A stretch of 64,000 bases of DNA from SZAS-103 sp036496805. Lineage in GTDB: Bacteria; Pseudomonadota; Gammaproteobacteria; Xanthomonadales; Xanthomonadaceae. The notes under the pieces were generated by a model, which had not been told where the DNA came from, did no database searches, and saw only the letters and a program-made list of their open reading frames with translations. Below are positions 7,864 through 16,445 of this stretch, piece by piece (position 1 is the stretch's first letter; every line of letters begins with the position of its first letter). The position numbers and the translations under genes were made by a program. Where the stretch lies: NCBI GenBank assembly GCA_036496805.1, contig DASXKN010000026.1, positions 1 to 64,000 on the forward strand, in the 5' to 3' direction.

Positions 7864-10032
7864 ATGTCGTCCCCACGCCCCACCGCGCTCGTCACCAGCG
7901 CCCTGCCCTACGCCAATGGCGAGCTGCACCTCGGCCACCTCGTCGGCTACGTCCAGGCCGACATCTGGGTGCGCGCGCAGCGGATGGCCGGGCGCACGGT
8001 GCACTTCGTCTGCGCGGACGACACCCATGGCACGCCGATCATGCTCGCGGCCGAGAAAGCGGGCACGACGCCGGAGCAGTTCGTGGCCGACGTGCAGACG
8101 CGGCACGAGAAGGACTTCGCCGACTTCCACGTCGACTTCGACCACTACGATTCCACCAACTCGCCGCGCAACCGCAAGCTCACCGAGATGATCTACGCCA
8201 AGCTCGACGCCGGCGGCCATATCGCGCGCCGCAGCGTGGAGCAGTACTACGATCCGGTGAAGTCGATGTTCCTGCCGGACCGCTACATCCGCGGCGAGTG
8301 CCCGAACTGCGGCACGCCCGACCAGTACGGCGACAACTGCGAGAACTGCGGCGCGACCTACGCACCGACCGACCTGAAGAACCCGCGCTCGGTGGTGTCG
8401 GGCGCCACCCCGGAACTGCGCCAGTCCGAACACCATTTCTTCAAGGCGGGCGACTTCACGGACGCGCTGCGCACGTGGATCGAGGGCGATGTCGCACACG
8501 CTTCGGTGAAGGCCAAACTGCGCGAGTGGCTCGACGCCGAGGGCGGCCTGCGCGACTGGGACATCTCGCGCGACGCGCCGTATTTCGGCTTCGAGATCCC
8601 CGGTGCGCCGGGCAAGTTCTTCTACGTGTGGCTGGACGCGCCGATCGGCTACCTGACCGCGCTGCAGGAACTGTGCGCCGGCGGGAAGAAACCAGGCCTG
8701 CGCGAATCCGATTTCGACGCGCTGCTGTCGCCGGACAATCCGGCCGAACTGCACCACTTCCTCGGCAAGGACATCGTCAACTTCCACGGACTGTTCTGGC
8801 CGGCGGTGCTGAACGGCGCCGCGATCAAGATGCCGACCAAGCTGCACGTCAACGGCTACCTCACGGTGAACGGCGCGAAGATGTCGAAGTCGCGCGGCAC
8901 CTTCATCAAGGCGCGCACCTACCTCGACGCGGGGATCGATCCGGAGTGCCTGCGCTACTACTTCGCGGCCAAGACCGGCGCGGGGATGGACGACCTCGAC
9001 CTCAACCTCGAGGACTTCGTGGCGCGGGTGAATTCGGATCTCGTGGGCAAGTTCGTCAATATCGCAAGCCGCGCTTCGGGTTTCATCACGAAACATTTTG
9101 ACGGAATGCTTTCCCCGAATGGGCATGAGCAATTTTCGGAAAGAGCAAACGATTCTTTCCCGACCGCAAGCTTCATGGCATGGGACGCTTTGGAATGGGA
9201 CTTGGCGACTGAAGAAAATGCTCTTGACGAGTACACGTCCGGAAACCTGTCTTCCCTGATCAAGTCCCTGATGGAAATTGCTGACCACACCAATCGGCGT
9301 TGGGATCAGGCCAAGCCTTGGCTACTTGCCAAGGAGATGGGCTCAGACGAAAAGAAGCGTGCAGAACTCCAGTGGGTATGCACGGACTCGCTATGGGCGT
9401 TCTTTTTGATGAGTGTCTATTTAAAACCGATTCTTCCGGCTTTCGCGAAAAAAGTTGAAAGATTTTTCGATCGAAAATTCGAGCTGTCATTTGCAGACTG
9501 CTCGCCAATGCACTTCCCGGAACGCATCAACCCCTATGAACATTTATTCACCCGTATCGACCCAAAACACATCGAAGCCATGACCACAGCCAGCATCGAA
9601 TCCATTCAACCGACCGAACCCGCAGTCGCACAGCCGAAAGTCACTGTGCCGGCGGCACAAGTGAGTGTCGCACCAGCGCAGATGAACCAAATAGCGATAG
9701 CTTCGATTGGCATCGACGACTTCGCCAAGCTCGACCTGCGCATCGGCACCGTGCTCGAGTGCGGCTTCGTCGAGGGTTCGGACAAGCTGCTGCGCTTCAA
9801 GCTCGATGCGGGCGAACTCGGGCAGCGGCAGATCTTCTCGGGCATCCGCGCGGCGTACGGCGAGCCGGAGAAGTTGATCGGTCGCAAGGTCGTGTTCATC
9901 GCCAACCTCGCGCCGCGCAAGATGCGCTTCGGCGTCAGCGAGGGCATGATCCTGTCGGCCGGTAGCGGCGGCGATGACCTCCACCTGCTCGACGTCGACG
10001 CCGGCGCGCAGGCGGGCATGCCGGTGAAGTGA
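7864..10032 (+). CDS. metG: Methionyl-tRNA synthetase
   Basis: A 722-residue class I aminoacyl-tRNA synthetase that charges tRNA-Met in the cytosol. It shows HLGH (22-25), a zinc-knuckle pair CPNC (146-149) and CENC (159-162), KMSKS (339-343) and a C-terminal tRNA-binding domain (about 615-722, containing DLRIGTVLECG and FIANLAPRKMRFG). The ATG at 7864 is used rather than an upstream TTG. The stretch 9061-9720 (residues about 400-618, the anticodon-binding region and linker) is much poorer in GC than the flanks: 35% in 9421-9480 against 70% in 8941-9000. Confidence 0.97.
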   Translation: MSSPRPTALVTSALPYANGELHLGHLVGYVQADIWVRAQRMAGRTVHFVCADDTHGTPIMLAAEKAGTTPEQFVADVQTRHEKDFADFHVDFDHYDSTNSPRNRKLTEMIYAKLDAGGHIARRSVEQYYDPVKSMFLPDRYIRGECPNCGTPDQYGDNCENCGATYAPTDLKNPRSVVSGATPELRQSEHHFFKAGDFTDALRTWIEGDVAHASVKAKLREWLDAEGGLRDWDISRDAPYFGFEIPGAPGKFFYVWLDAPIGYLTALQELCAGGKKPGLRESDFDALLSPDNPAELHHFLGKDIVNFHGLFWPAVLNGAAIKMPTKLHVNGYLTVNGAKMSKSRGTFIKARTYLDAGIDPECLRYYFAAKTGAGMDDLDLNLEDFVARVNSDLVGKFVNIASRASGFITKHFDGMLSPNGHEQFSERANDSFPTASFMAWDALEWDLATEENALDEYTSGNLSSLIKSLMEIADHTNRRWDQAKPWLLAKEMGSDEKKRAELQWVCTDSLWAFFLMSVYLKPILPAFAKKVERFFDRKFELSFADCSPMHFPERINPYEHLFTRIDPKHIEAMTTASIESIQPTEPAVAQPKVTVPAAQVSVAPAQMNQIAIASIGIDDFAKLDLRIGTVLECGFVEGSDKLLRFKLDAGELGQRQIFSGIRAAYGEPEKLIGRKVVFIANLAPRKMRFGVSEGMILSAGSGGDDLHLLDVDAGAQAGMPVK

Positions 10033-10120
10033 CGCATCGGCGCGCTCGCGCAGCGAGCGCCTTTGCCGATGCGTCATTCCCGCGAAGGCGGGAGGCGCTT
10101 CTTAACAGCCGAAGGCTGGT
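10031..10120. repeat. Three consecutive hairpins after metG
   Basis: Hairpin 1 pairs 10031-10041 with 10065-10075 and 10042-10049 with 10053-10060, a 19-pair stem with a CTTT bulge that starts in the metG stop codon. Hairpin 2 is CCCGC-GAA-GGCGGG at about 10079-10092, part of a common CATTCCCGCGAAGGCGGG repeat. Hairpin 3 is CAGCC-GAA-GGCTG near 10103. No T tract follows, so these are best read as extragenic repeats that may also protect the metG mRNA end. Confidence 0.65.
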
Positions 10121-10206
10121 CATCCAGTGATTCCAGATTTTTTGGTTCCAACGCAGCAGCCCTGGCCTCTCTTGTCCTGCCATTGCCTGCCACGGATCAT
10201 GTCCGC

Positions 10207-10917
10207 ATGTCCTCGATCGCTACCATCGCGTTCTTACTGGCCGTTCTCGCGATGGCATCGGCCCTCGGCTGGCTGCTCGGGCCGGCGCTGCAGGATCGTC
10301 TCGACGAAATCGCACCTGACGATCGCTGGCACGGCAAGCCGATCCGCGTCTTCTCCGCCTGCGTCGCAGCCCTGCCCTTCGCTGCATGCGGAGAAGGTGC
10401 GCGGGGATGGATGTTCTGGCTGGCCGCCTGCATCGGCTGGTTGCCCGGCCTGCTGCGGCCCGTCCATCAACCGCAACCTGCACCGGAACGCGAGGAACTG
10501 ATCGAGGCCATCGACCGCCTGCTGCCGCAGACGCAGTGCGGCCAGTGCAGCTATGCCGGTTGTCGTCCCTATGCGACCGCGATCGCCGAGGGAAAGGCCG
10601 ACATCAACCAGTGCCCGCCCGGCGGCGCGCCCGGCATCCGCGCGCTCGCCGAACTGCTGGGCCGGGAGGTCAAGCCGCTCGATCCCGCGCACGGCATCGA
10701 GAAACCGCAAGTCGTCGCACTGATCGTCGAGGAGGACTGCATCGGCTGCACGAAGTGCATCCAGGCCTGTCCGGTCGACGCCATCATAGGCGCGCCCAAG
10801 CGCATGCACACCGTGATCGCGGAGCTGTGCACCGGTTGCGAACTCTGCCTGCCGCCCTGCCCGGTGGATTGCATCGATCTGGTGCCGCCGCCCGTCCGGA
10901 CCGACGCGATCGCCTGA
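10207..10917 (+). CDS. rnfB: RnfB/RsxB-like ferredoxin subunit
   Basis: A 236-residue membrane-anchored iron-sulfur protein. An N-terminal hydrophobic helix (about 5-27) precedes the Fe-S domain with C111, C114, C119 and C136, then two 4Fe-4S ferredoxin motifs (C178, C181, C184, C188 and C208, C211, C214, C218). This is the layout of the Rnf/Rsx complex subunit B, an electron transfer protein at the inner membrane. No other rnf gene is nearby, as is usual for this gene next to metG in the family. The ATG at 10207 is preferred to an upstream open frame. Confidence 0.85.
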   Translation: MSSIATIAFLLAVLAMASALGWLLGPALQDRLDEIAPDDRWHGKPIRVFSACVAALPFAACGEGARGWMFWLAACIGWLPGLLRPVHQPQPAPEREELIEAIDRLLPQTQCGQCSYAGCRPYATAIAEGKADINQCPPGGAPGIRALAELLGREVKPLDPAHGIEKPQVVALIVEEDCIGCTKCIQACPVDAIIGAPKRMHTVIAELCTGCELCLPPCPVDCIDLVPPPVRTDAIA

Positions 10918-10956
10918 AACCGAGTTGCGATCAAACGCGCGGACGTTGCTCTTGAT

Positions 10957-11011
10957 CGTCATCCCGGCGGCTTCCAACAGCCGTATGGCTGGTCAAGCCG
11001 CCGGGATGACG
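10957..11011. terminator. Long perfect hairpin between convergent genes
   Basis: A 17-base-pair perfect stem (10957-10973 with 10995-11011) capped by an inner CAGCC-GTAT-GGCTG hairpin. It lies between the rnfB stop and the end of the convergent TraB-like gene, where a bidirectional terminator or RNA-stabilising hairpin would act. There is no T tract, and its inner core repeats the element near 7230 and 10103, so it is also a repeat-family member. Confidence 0.5.
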
Positions 11012-11049
11012 GCGCAGGCCAGTGTCATGCAACTGATCGCGAATCGGAA

Positions 11050-11955
11050 TCAGTGGACGTTGGCGCAGCCCGTGCAGACGCGCTCGACCTTGTAACCATC
11101 CTGCTTGAGCAACTGCACCAGGCCGTTCGGCCCGAGCAGGTGCAGCGCGCCCACGATCACCAGGGTCTCGCCGTGCTCCGATGCGGCCATGCGTTCGAGT
11201 TCCGGAATCCACGCGCGGTTGCGGTCATCGATCAGCTTGCGCTCGGCCTCTGGCTGGCCCGCGAATTCCTTCATCTCCTGGCGATACAGGCCGGCGGCAT
11301 CGCCGTTGCGCCAGGTGTCGTGCAGTTCGCCCATCTTGGCGTGGAAATCGGCGAGGTCGTCGAGCATTTCCTTGAGGTCGCGTACCTGGTCGGCCTTCGA
11401 GGTGCCGGCGATGACCTGGATCTGCTGTGCGGCCGTCTCGAAGCCTTTCGCGGCCTTGTGATCCGCCGCGGCCTCGTCCATGAAGTGCTTGTCCAGGCCC
11501 TTGTTGGGATCGTAGGAAAGCTTCTGCAATTCCAGGCCGAGGATCGTGAGCGTGACCAGCCACGGCCGCATGCGCTCCAGCGCGACTTGCGGAAACCCGT
11601 TCTTCTCGCCGTAAGCGAGCACGCGCTGCCAGGTCGCCGGATCGATATCGTCCTGCAGGCTCTGGCTCGGGTCCTGGTACATACCGTAAGTCGCCGTCGG
11701 CCCGAGGACGACCACCGGGTTCATTTCGGCAGGAGGCAATTCGAACACGACCTGCGCGGCGCGGTGGTAGGCATCCTCGACGTCGTGCGACAGCGGGTAG
11801 TCGCCGGGCAGGAGGATGTGCAGCGAGCCGAGCAGGTAGACCGTGGTGTCGCCCTTCGTGGCCTTCCACAACAGCGGCGTCGGTGCGGACGCGGACGCAA
11901 CGCCCGCGAGCAGCAGGCACAGCGCGAGTCCCAGCGCTGCGCGCAGGCGTCGCAT
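11050..11955 (-). CDS. TraB/GumN family protein
   Basis: A 301-residue secreted protein with a signal peptide (about residues 1-24). It has the two GxxH motifs of the TraB/GumN (Tiki-like) family: GSLHILLPGDYPL near the N-terminus and GALHLLGPNGL near the C-terminus. Family members related to Tiki are proposed metalloproteases; activity here is inferred only. The ATG at 11955 overlaps the stop of the preceding DUF1684 gene by one base, so the two are translationally coupled. Confidence 0.85.
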   Translation of the reverse strand: MRRLRAALGLALCLLLAGVASASAPTPLLWKATKGDTTVYLLGSLHILLPGDYPLSHDVEDAYHRAAQVVFELPPAEMNPVVVLGPTATYGMYQDPSQSLQDDIDPATWQRVLAYGEKNGFPQVALERMRPWLVTLTILGLELQKLSYDPNKGLDKHFMDEAAADHKAAKGFETAAQQIQVIAGTSKADQVRDLKEMLDDLADFHAKMGELHDTWRNGDAAGLYRQEMKEFAGQPEAERKLIDDRNRAWIPELERMAASEHGETLVIVGALHLLGPNGLVQLLKQDGYKVERVCTGCANVH

Positions 11956-12944
11956 CACGACTTCTTGCCGACGGTCACCTGCTGCGCGTGCTGCGCCGCG
12001 CCGCGATAGGCCTTCTCGCCGGCGGTGACGGTGAGGTCGAGGCGGTTTTCGGGCGGCGGCAACGGGCAGGTCGCGTAATGGGTGAACACGCAGGGTGGGT
12101 TGTAGGACTGGTTGAAGTCGACGATGGTCATGCCGTCCTTCGGCGGATCGGCGTAGAGGAAACGGCCGGCGCCATAGGTGGTCTTGCCGTTGGTGCGATC
12201 GGCGTAGATCAGGAACAACTGGCCATCGCCCTCGTCCACGGCTTCGAGCCTGTAGGTCTTGCCATTTTTCTGGAAGACGATCGTGCCGGGATTGGCCATC
12301 GGCTCGACGGTGTTGATGACGGTGGCGATCGGGATGGTCTGGCCCTTGGGATGCGGCTCGAACTTCGCCTGGATGCGCCAGGCGGGGTCGGCGTCGAAGT
12401 AGTCGATCCCGACGAAGCCGGTGCGGGTGGCCGCGTTGGCGTCCTTCACCCGCAGCGCGAACTTGTTGTCGCGCTCGATGACCTGGAAGTTGGCCGCGCC
12501 CTTGTCGAAGGAGACGATGCTCGGGCCATTGGGGTCGGTGGTCGCATCGGTCCTCAGCGCGATGTCGCCGGCTGCCGGCTTGCCGTCGATCGTCACGCCC
12601 GCTGCTCCATCGGCCTTGAACACGACCTTTCCGTCCTTGAGCACGAGCGTGCCCAGCGTCGCCGGTCCGGTATTCAGCTCCACGTCGTTCGATGCTGCCT
12701 TGCCGAGCCGGTGCGTGCCCGGATCGATCCAGTGCAGGCCCACCAGCGAAAGCCAGCCATCGGGCCTGCGCAGGCGTGCGACGCGGGCGGCGCGCCACTG
12801 CATGGTTTCCTGCATGAAGCCGGCGTTCGTGTCGTGCGCGGCAGGCGACGCGGCGACGGCGGTCCACGAGTCGGTGGTGGAAAGCAGCGTGCTCATCGCG
12901 ACGCCGGCGAAAGCGAATCGGACGAAAAGGGATGCATGGCGCAT
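11955..12944 (-). CDS. DUF1684 domain protein
   Basis: A 329-residue protein with a hydrophobic N-terminus that may be a signal peptide or anchor (about 8-32). The body shows DUF1684 hallmarks: RPDGWLSLVGLHWIDPGTH, FLIYADRTNGKTTYGAGRFL and DFNQSYNPPCVFTHYATCPL, which ends in a conserved Pro/Cys-rich signature. The biochemical role of DUF1684 is not established. It is coupled to the downstream TraB/GumN gene. Confidence 0.85.
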   Translation of the reverse strand: MRHASLFVRFAFAGVAMSTLLSTTDSWTAVAASPAAHDTNAGFMQETMQWRAARVARLRRPDGWLSLVGLHWIDPGTHRLGKAASNDVELNTGPATLGTLVLKDGKVVFKADGAAGVTIDGKPAAGDIALRTDATTDPNGPSIVSFDKGAANFQVIERDNKFALRVKDANAATRTGFVGIDYFDADPAWRIQAKFEPHPKGQTIPIATVINTVEPMANPGTIVFQKNGKTYRLEAVDEGDGQLFLIYADRTNGKTTYGAGRFLYADPPKDGMTIVDFNQSYNPPCVFTHYATCPLPPPENRLDLTVTAGEKAYRGAAQHAQQVTVGKKS

Positions 12945-13043
12945 GTTCTTGCCTCTCGGAATGGCGATGGTGTCGCAGGCACGGATTCAGCGTCCTCGCG
13001 GGAACAGTCGGTCCAGGCCGGCGTGGCCGGGCCGCAACCCAGT

Positions 13044-14876
13044 TTAACGGCCACGCAGGAACAGCCGGTCGAGTTCGGCATGGCCGAGCTGTACCCACGT
13101 CGGGCGGCCATGATTGCATTGCGCGGAGCGTTCCGTCGCCTCCATGTCGCGCAACAGGGCGTTCATCTCGGCGATCGACAGGCGCCGGTTCGCGCGCACC
13201 GAGCCGTGGCAGGCCATGGTCGAGAGCAGCTCGTTGCGGCGCTCGGCGACCTTGCGCGAACCGCCGTGTTCGCGCAGGTCGGTCAGCACGTCGAGCAGGA
13301 GCTGGCGCGGATCGGCGCCGTCGAGCAGGGCCGGCACGCCGCGCAGCGTCACCGCTTGCGGACCGCTGCGATCGACTTCGAAACCGAGTTCGGCCAGCGC
13401 CTGCGCATGCTCCTCGGCGGCATCGGCTTCGCGCTCTGACAGCGCCAGCGTCGGCGGCACCAGCAGCGGCTGGGTGCGGATGCCGACGCCATCCTGCGCG
13501 TTCTTCAGGCGTTCGTAGGTGATGCGTTCGTGGGCGGCGTGCATGTCCACGAGCACGAGGCCGTGCGCGTTCTCGGCGAGGACGAAGATGCCGTGCAGTT
13601 GCGCGAGCGCGTAGCCGAGCGGCGGCGCCTCGCCCTCTTCGCCTTGCGCAGGCATGGCCTGCGGCGCTTCCGGAAGTCGCAGGCCGGCGTTCGCTGCGCT
13701 TCCGAATCCGCCCGCATAGGCGGCGATGCGGTCGCTGACGCCGAGCGACAGGCCGGGCTGGCGCATCGCCGGCCACGCGAAAGCGCTGCGCGCGCCGGCG
13801 TCGTTCGCGGCGGCAGAGATCGGCGCGTCCAGCGATCCCGCCGTGTGCTGGCCTTGCGGCGGCGACGCCACCGCACCCGCGCGCGCTTCCGCGAGCGCCT
13901 CGTGCAGGGTGCGGAACACGAAGTCGTGCACCAGCCGGCCGTCGCGGAACCGCACCTCGTGCTTGGCCGGGTGCACGTTGACGTCGACGCGGCGCGGATC
14001 GAGTTCGAGGAACAGCGCGAAGGCCGGATGGCGGCCGTGGTAAAGCACGTCGGCGTAGGCCTGGCGTACCGCGTGCGCGACGGTGCGGTCGCGCACCGCG
14101 CGGCCGTTGACGAAGAAGTATTGCTGGTCGGCGCTGGAACGCGCCGTGGTCGGCAGGCCGATCCATCCATGCAGGCGCAGTCCGGCGGCGGAATGGTCGA
14201 GCGCGATGCAGGCGTTCGCGAAATCCTCGCCGAGCGCGTCGGCGACGCGACCGAGCGCGGTCTCGTCCGGTCGCAACGGCCGGTACTGCCGCAACAGCCG
14301 GCCATTGTGCTGGATGCGCAGGTCGATTCGCGGCCGCGCCAGCGCCAGCGCACGCAGCCATTCCTCGATGTGGCCGAGTTCGGTGCGCTCGGCCTTCAGG
14401 AAGCGCCGGCGCGCCGGCACGTTGTAGAACAGGTCGCGCACCTCGACCGTGCTGCCGCGCGGATGCGGATGCGGCGCGACGGGTGCGGGCTTGCCGCCGT
14501 CGACCTGCAGGCGCGCGCCATGCGCGGAGGCTTCGTCGCGCGAACTCAGGCTGAAATGGCTGACCGAGGCGATCGACGGCAGCGCTTCGCCGCGGAAGCC
14601 CATGGTCAGGACCTGCTCGAGGTCGTCGAGCGAGCCGATCTTGCTGGTCGCATGGCGCGACACCGCCAGCGGCAGGTCGTCGGCGGCCATGCCGGCGCCA
14701 TCGTCGCGCACCCGGATCAGGCGGATGCCGCCTTCCTCGAGGTCGATGTCCACGCGTGTCGCGCCGGCGTCGAGCGCGTTCTCGACCAGTTCCTTGACGA
14801 CGGAAGCGGGGCGCTCGACGACCTCGCCGGCGGCGATCTGGTCTATGAGCGTTTCGGGAAGTTGCTTGATTGGCAT
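13044..14876 (-). CDS. mutL: DNA mismatch repair protein MutL
   Basis: A 610-residue GHKL ATPase. The N-terminal half has IDQIAAGEV, ENALDAGAT, DDGAGM, ATSKI and GFRGEALPSI. The C-terminal domain carries DMHAAHERITYE, which fits the nicking-endonuclease motif DxHAxxExxxxE, together with ACHGSVRAN and CNHGRPT zinc-site motifs, so this is an endonuclease-type MutL that nicks the daughter strand during repair. The ATG at 14876 lies four bases after the stop of a leader frame that begins with a copy of MutL's own first 18 codons. Confidence 0.95.
   Translation of the reverse strand: MPIKQLPETLIDQIAAGEVVERPASVVKELVENALDAGATRVDIDLEEGGIRLIRVRDDGAGMAADDLPLAVSRHATSKIGSLDDLEQVLTMGFRGEALPSIASVSHFSLSSRDEASAHGARLQVDGGKPAPVAPHPHPRGSTVEVRDLFYNVPARRRFLKAERTELGHIEEWLRALALARPRIDLRIQHNGRLLRQYRPLRPDETALGRVADALGEDFANACIALDHSAAGLRLHGWIGLPTTARSSADQQYFFVNGRAVRDRTVAHAVRQAYADVLYHGRHPAFALFLELDPRRVDVNVHPAKHEVRFRDGRLVHDFVFRTLHEALAEARAGAVASPPQGQHTAGSLDAPISAAANDAGARSAFAWPAMRQPGLSLGVSDRIAAYAGGFGSAANAGLRLPEAPQAMPAQGEEGEAPPLGYALAQLHGIFVLAENAHGLVLVDMHAAHERITYERLKNAQDGVGIRTQPLLVPPTLALSEREADAAEEHAQALAELGFEVDRSGPQAVTLRGVPALLDGADPRQLLLDVLTDLREHGGSRKVAERRNELLSTMACHGSVRANRRLSIAEMNALLRDMEATERSAQCNHGRPTWVQLGHAELDRLFLRGR
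14823..14876 (-). repeat. mutL 5' end, repeat copy A (functional start)
   Basis: These 54 bases encode the first 18 MutL residues (MPIKQLPETLIDQIAAGE). They are duplicated at 15007-15060 with a few mostly silent differences. The two copies flank a roughly 130-base hairpin-rich insertion. Confidence 0.85.
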
Positions 14877-14880
14877 CGGC

Positions 14881-15060
14881 TCACCACCCGGCTTCTAGGC
14901 ACGACCATCCGGGTCGCGCCAAGAAGCCCGGCCCTCCGCTCCTGCTCCGGACGTTCGTCGTTGCGCGACGCGACGTCAAGTCGCGTCGCAAGCACAACGA
15001 CTCACCCTCGCCGGCGGCGATCTGGTCGATGAGCGTTTCGGGGAGTTGGCGGATGGGCAC
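14881..15060 (-). CDS. Leader frame made of a duplicated mutL start fused to an inserted repeat
   Basis: A frame starting at GTG 15060 reads VPIRQLPETLIDQIAAGE and then continues into inserted sequence (ESLCLRRDLTSRRATTNV...) for 59 codons, stopping at 14881-14883, four bases before the mutL ATG. It is not expected to make a useful protein. If translated, it could couple ribosomes to the mutL start, where the only ribosome site is a weak GGTGG. It is probably the original mutL start, displaced by the insertion. Confidence 0.45.
   Translation of the reverse strand: MPIRQLPETLIDQIAAGEGESLCLRRDLTSRRATTNVRSRSGGPGFLARPGWSCLEAGW
14884..15006. repeat. Inserted two-hairpin element between the mutL start copies
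   Basis: The inserted DNA has a hairpin near 14893-14928 (CTTCTAGGC with GCCAAGAAG, plus inner CGACC with GGTCG) and a second, stronger one near 14961-15003 (GTCGTTG, CGCGACGCGAC, loop GTCAA, GTCGCGTCGC, CAACGAC). No transposase is present. It looks like a miniature dispersed palindromic element that duplicated 54 bases of mutL on insertion. Confidence 0.65.
15007..15060 (-). repeat. mutL 5' end, repeat copy B (upstream)
   Basis: Second copy of the mutL start codons (VPIRQLPETLIDQIAAGE), beginning with GTG. Differences from copy A are clustered in the first few codons and at third positions, which argues for an older duplication under some coding constraint. The 113 bases from 15061 to 15173 upstream show no gene. 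Confidence 0.85.
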
Positions 15061-15173
15061 GGTGGATTCGATGCAGTCAGCGCAGGCGATGATAGCCGCA
15101 GCGTCCGCGATGCGCATGACGATCGGCCCGACGCACGCGCGTCATTGCATGGTCCGATCGGCGACCCGCGCCA

Positions 15174-16331
15174 TCAGGCGCCATCCGCCACCGGTTCCGG
15201 CACTGGCTCTACAACGGTCGACCTGAAGCGATCCTTGAGCCTGAGCAGCGGCGTCTCAAGGCAGCGGAAGCTCAATTCCGAGATCGCCCAGGTGATGGCG
15301 AACGCCGCCACCACGGCACCGATGGACAGCCAGTCGGTCCCCCCCAGATGCGCGCCCGTCTTCAACCGGACCAGCCACAGCACCGGATAGTGGAAGATGT
15401 AGAACCCGTAGGAGATCTTCCCCAGCCGCCGGACGGGTGGCAGGTCCATCACCGCCTTCAGCGAGTCGATGTTCGCGATGGCGACGAAGAACACGAGGTT
15501 CAGCAGGGTGAAGCCCCAGATGTAGGCGTAGTAGTAAGGCAGGTAGGTCGGCCATCCCAGCGAATTGAGGCTGATCGGATAGCCTGCCAGGCGCGCCAGG
15601 AAGAGCATCACGGCACTCATCGCCACGAAGGTGGGCAGTGCCCATTTCGTGGCCAGCCGGACGATGTCGCGCACCGCGGCGCTGCCTTCGCGGAAATTCA
15701 ACAGCGCTCCGATCGCGAAGGCGTCGAGGTGCGATGCCGTGAAGAAATAGATGAACTTGCCGGCGCTGCGGACGGCATGCGGATCGATGTGCAATTGCCA
15801 GGCCAGTTCCGCCAGGCGCATCAGCGGTCCCGCCACGACGATGCCCAGGCACAGGCGGACATGCCAGCGGGACGGTGTCAGGAAGAGCAGCAGCGGCCAG
15901 AGGAGGTAGAACTGCTCCTCGATCGACAGCGACCACAGGTGCGCGTACAGCGCGATGTTGACGGGGCTGATGATGCGGAAGAAATTCACCGTGTAGGTCA
16001 GCAGCCAGGGGGCGTGCAGCATGAAGCTGGCGGGGACCTGCGATCTCCATGGCTCGCCCGCGAGCGCCGCCAGCAGCAGGGTGGCGCCGAGGTAGGCGAA
16101 GTACACCGGGAAGATGCGCAGTGCGCGGCGCACGTAGAAATTCCTGAAGTGCGTGCGCGCGTCGAGCCCCTGCCCCTGCGAATCGAGCAGGATCCCGGTG
16201 ATGAGATAGCCCGAGAGGACGAAGAAGGCCTGGACGCCGATCCAGCCGCAGTCCAGGTATCCGGTATGCGTCAGGAACACCAGGGAAATGCAGATGCCGC
16301 GGAATGCGTCGAGCCTCGGCTGGAAAACCAT
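15174..16331 (-). CDS. Acyltransferase 3 family membrane protein
   Basis: A 385-residue polytopic inner-membrane protein with about ten helices. Family motifs are RLDAFRGICISLVFLTH (first helix with the conserved Arg and His), VQAFFVLSGYLITGIL, RRALRIFPVYF and HLWSLSIEEQFYLLWPLLL. Such enzymes (OafA/YrhL type) transfer acyl groups to surface sugars. The start at 16331 (MVFQPRLDAFRG) fits the family; the frame is open further upstream. It splits the usual amiC-mutL neighbourhood and may be acquired. Confidence 0.88.
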   Translation of the reverse strand: MVFQPRLDAFRGICISLVFLTHTGYLDCGWIGVQAFFVLSGYLITGILLDSQGQGLDARTHFRNFYVRRALRIFPVYFAYLGATLLLAALAGEPWRSQVPASFMLHAPWLLTYTVNFFRIISPVNIALYAHLWSLSIEEQFYLLWPLLLFLTPSRWHVRLCLGIVVAGPLMRLAELAWQLHIDPHAVRSAGKFIYFFTASHLDAFAIGALLNFREGSAAVRDIVRLATKWALPTFVAMSAVMLFLARLAGYPISLNSLGWPTYLPYYYAYIWGFTLLNLVFFVAIANIDSLKAVMDLPPVRRLGKISYGFYIFHYPVLWLVRLKTGAHLGGTDWLSIGAVVAAFAITWAISELSFRCLETPLLRLKDRFRSTVVEPVPEPVADGA

Positions 16332-16445
16332 CGTGGCGCTGGTTCCTGCGATATGTGGGATGGGCGAACCCGGCGCCCTCAGCAAACCCGGCGGAAACTC
16401 GATGGCGAGTTCGCCGCGGAACTATAGCCGAAGCCCTGCAGCGGT

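Noticed and set aside
10063..10206. N-terminal extension of the RnfB-like protein
   Set aside because: The region is made of hairpin repeats after metG, and the family begins with the helix that starts at 10207.
11050..14361. A single minus-strand open frame of about 1100 codons
   Set aside because: It runs antisense or out of frame through mutL and the DUF1684 gene. Only its last 302 codons, starting at ATG 11955 with a signal peptide, look like a protein (TraB/GumN).
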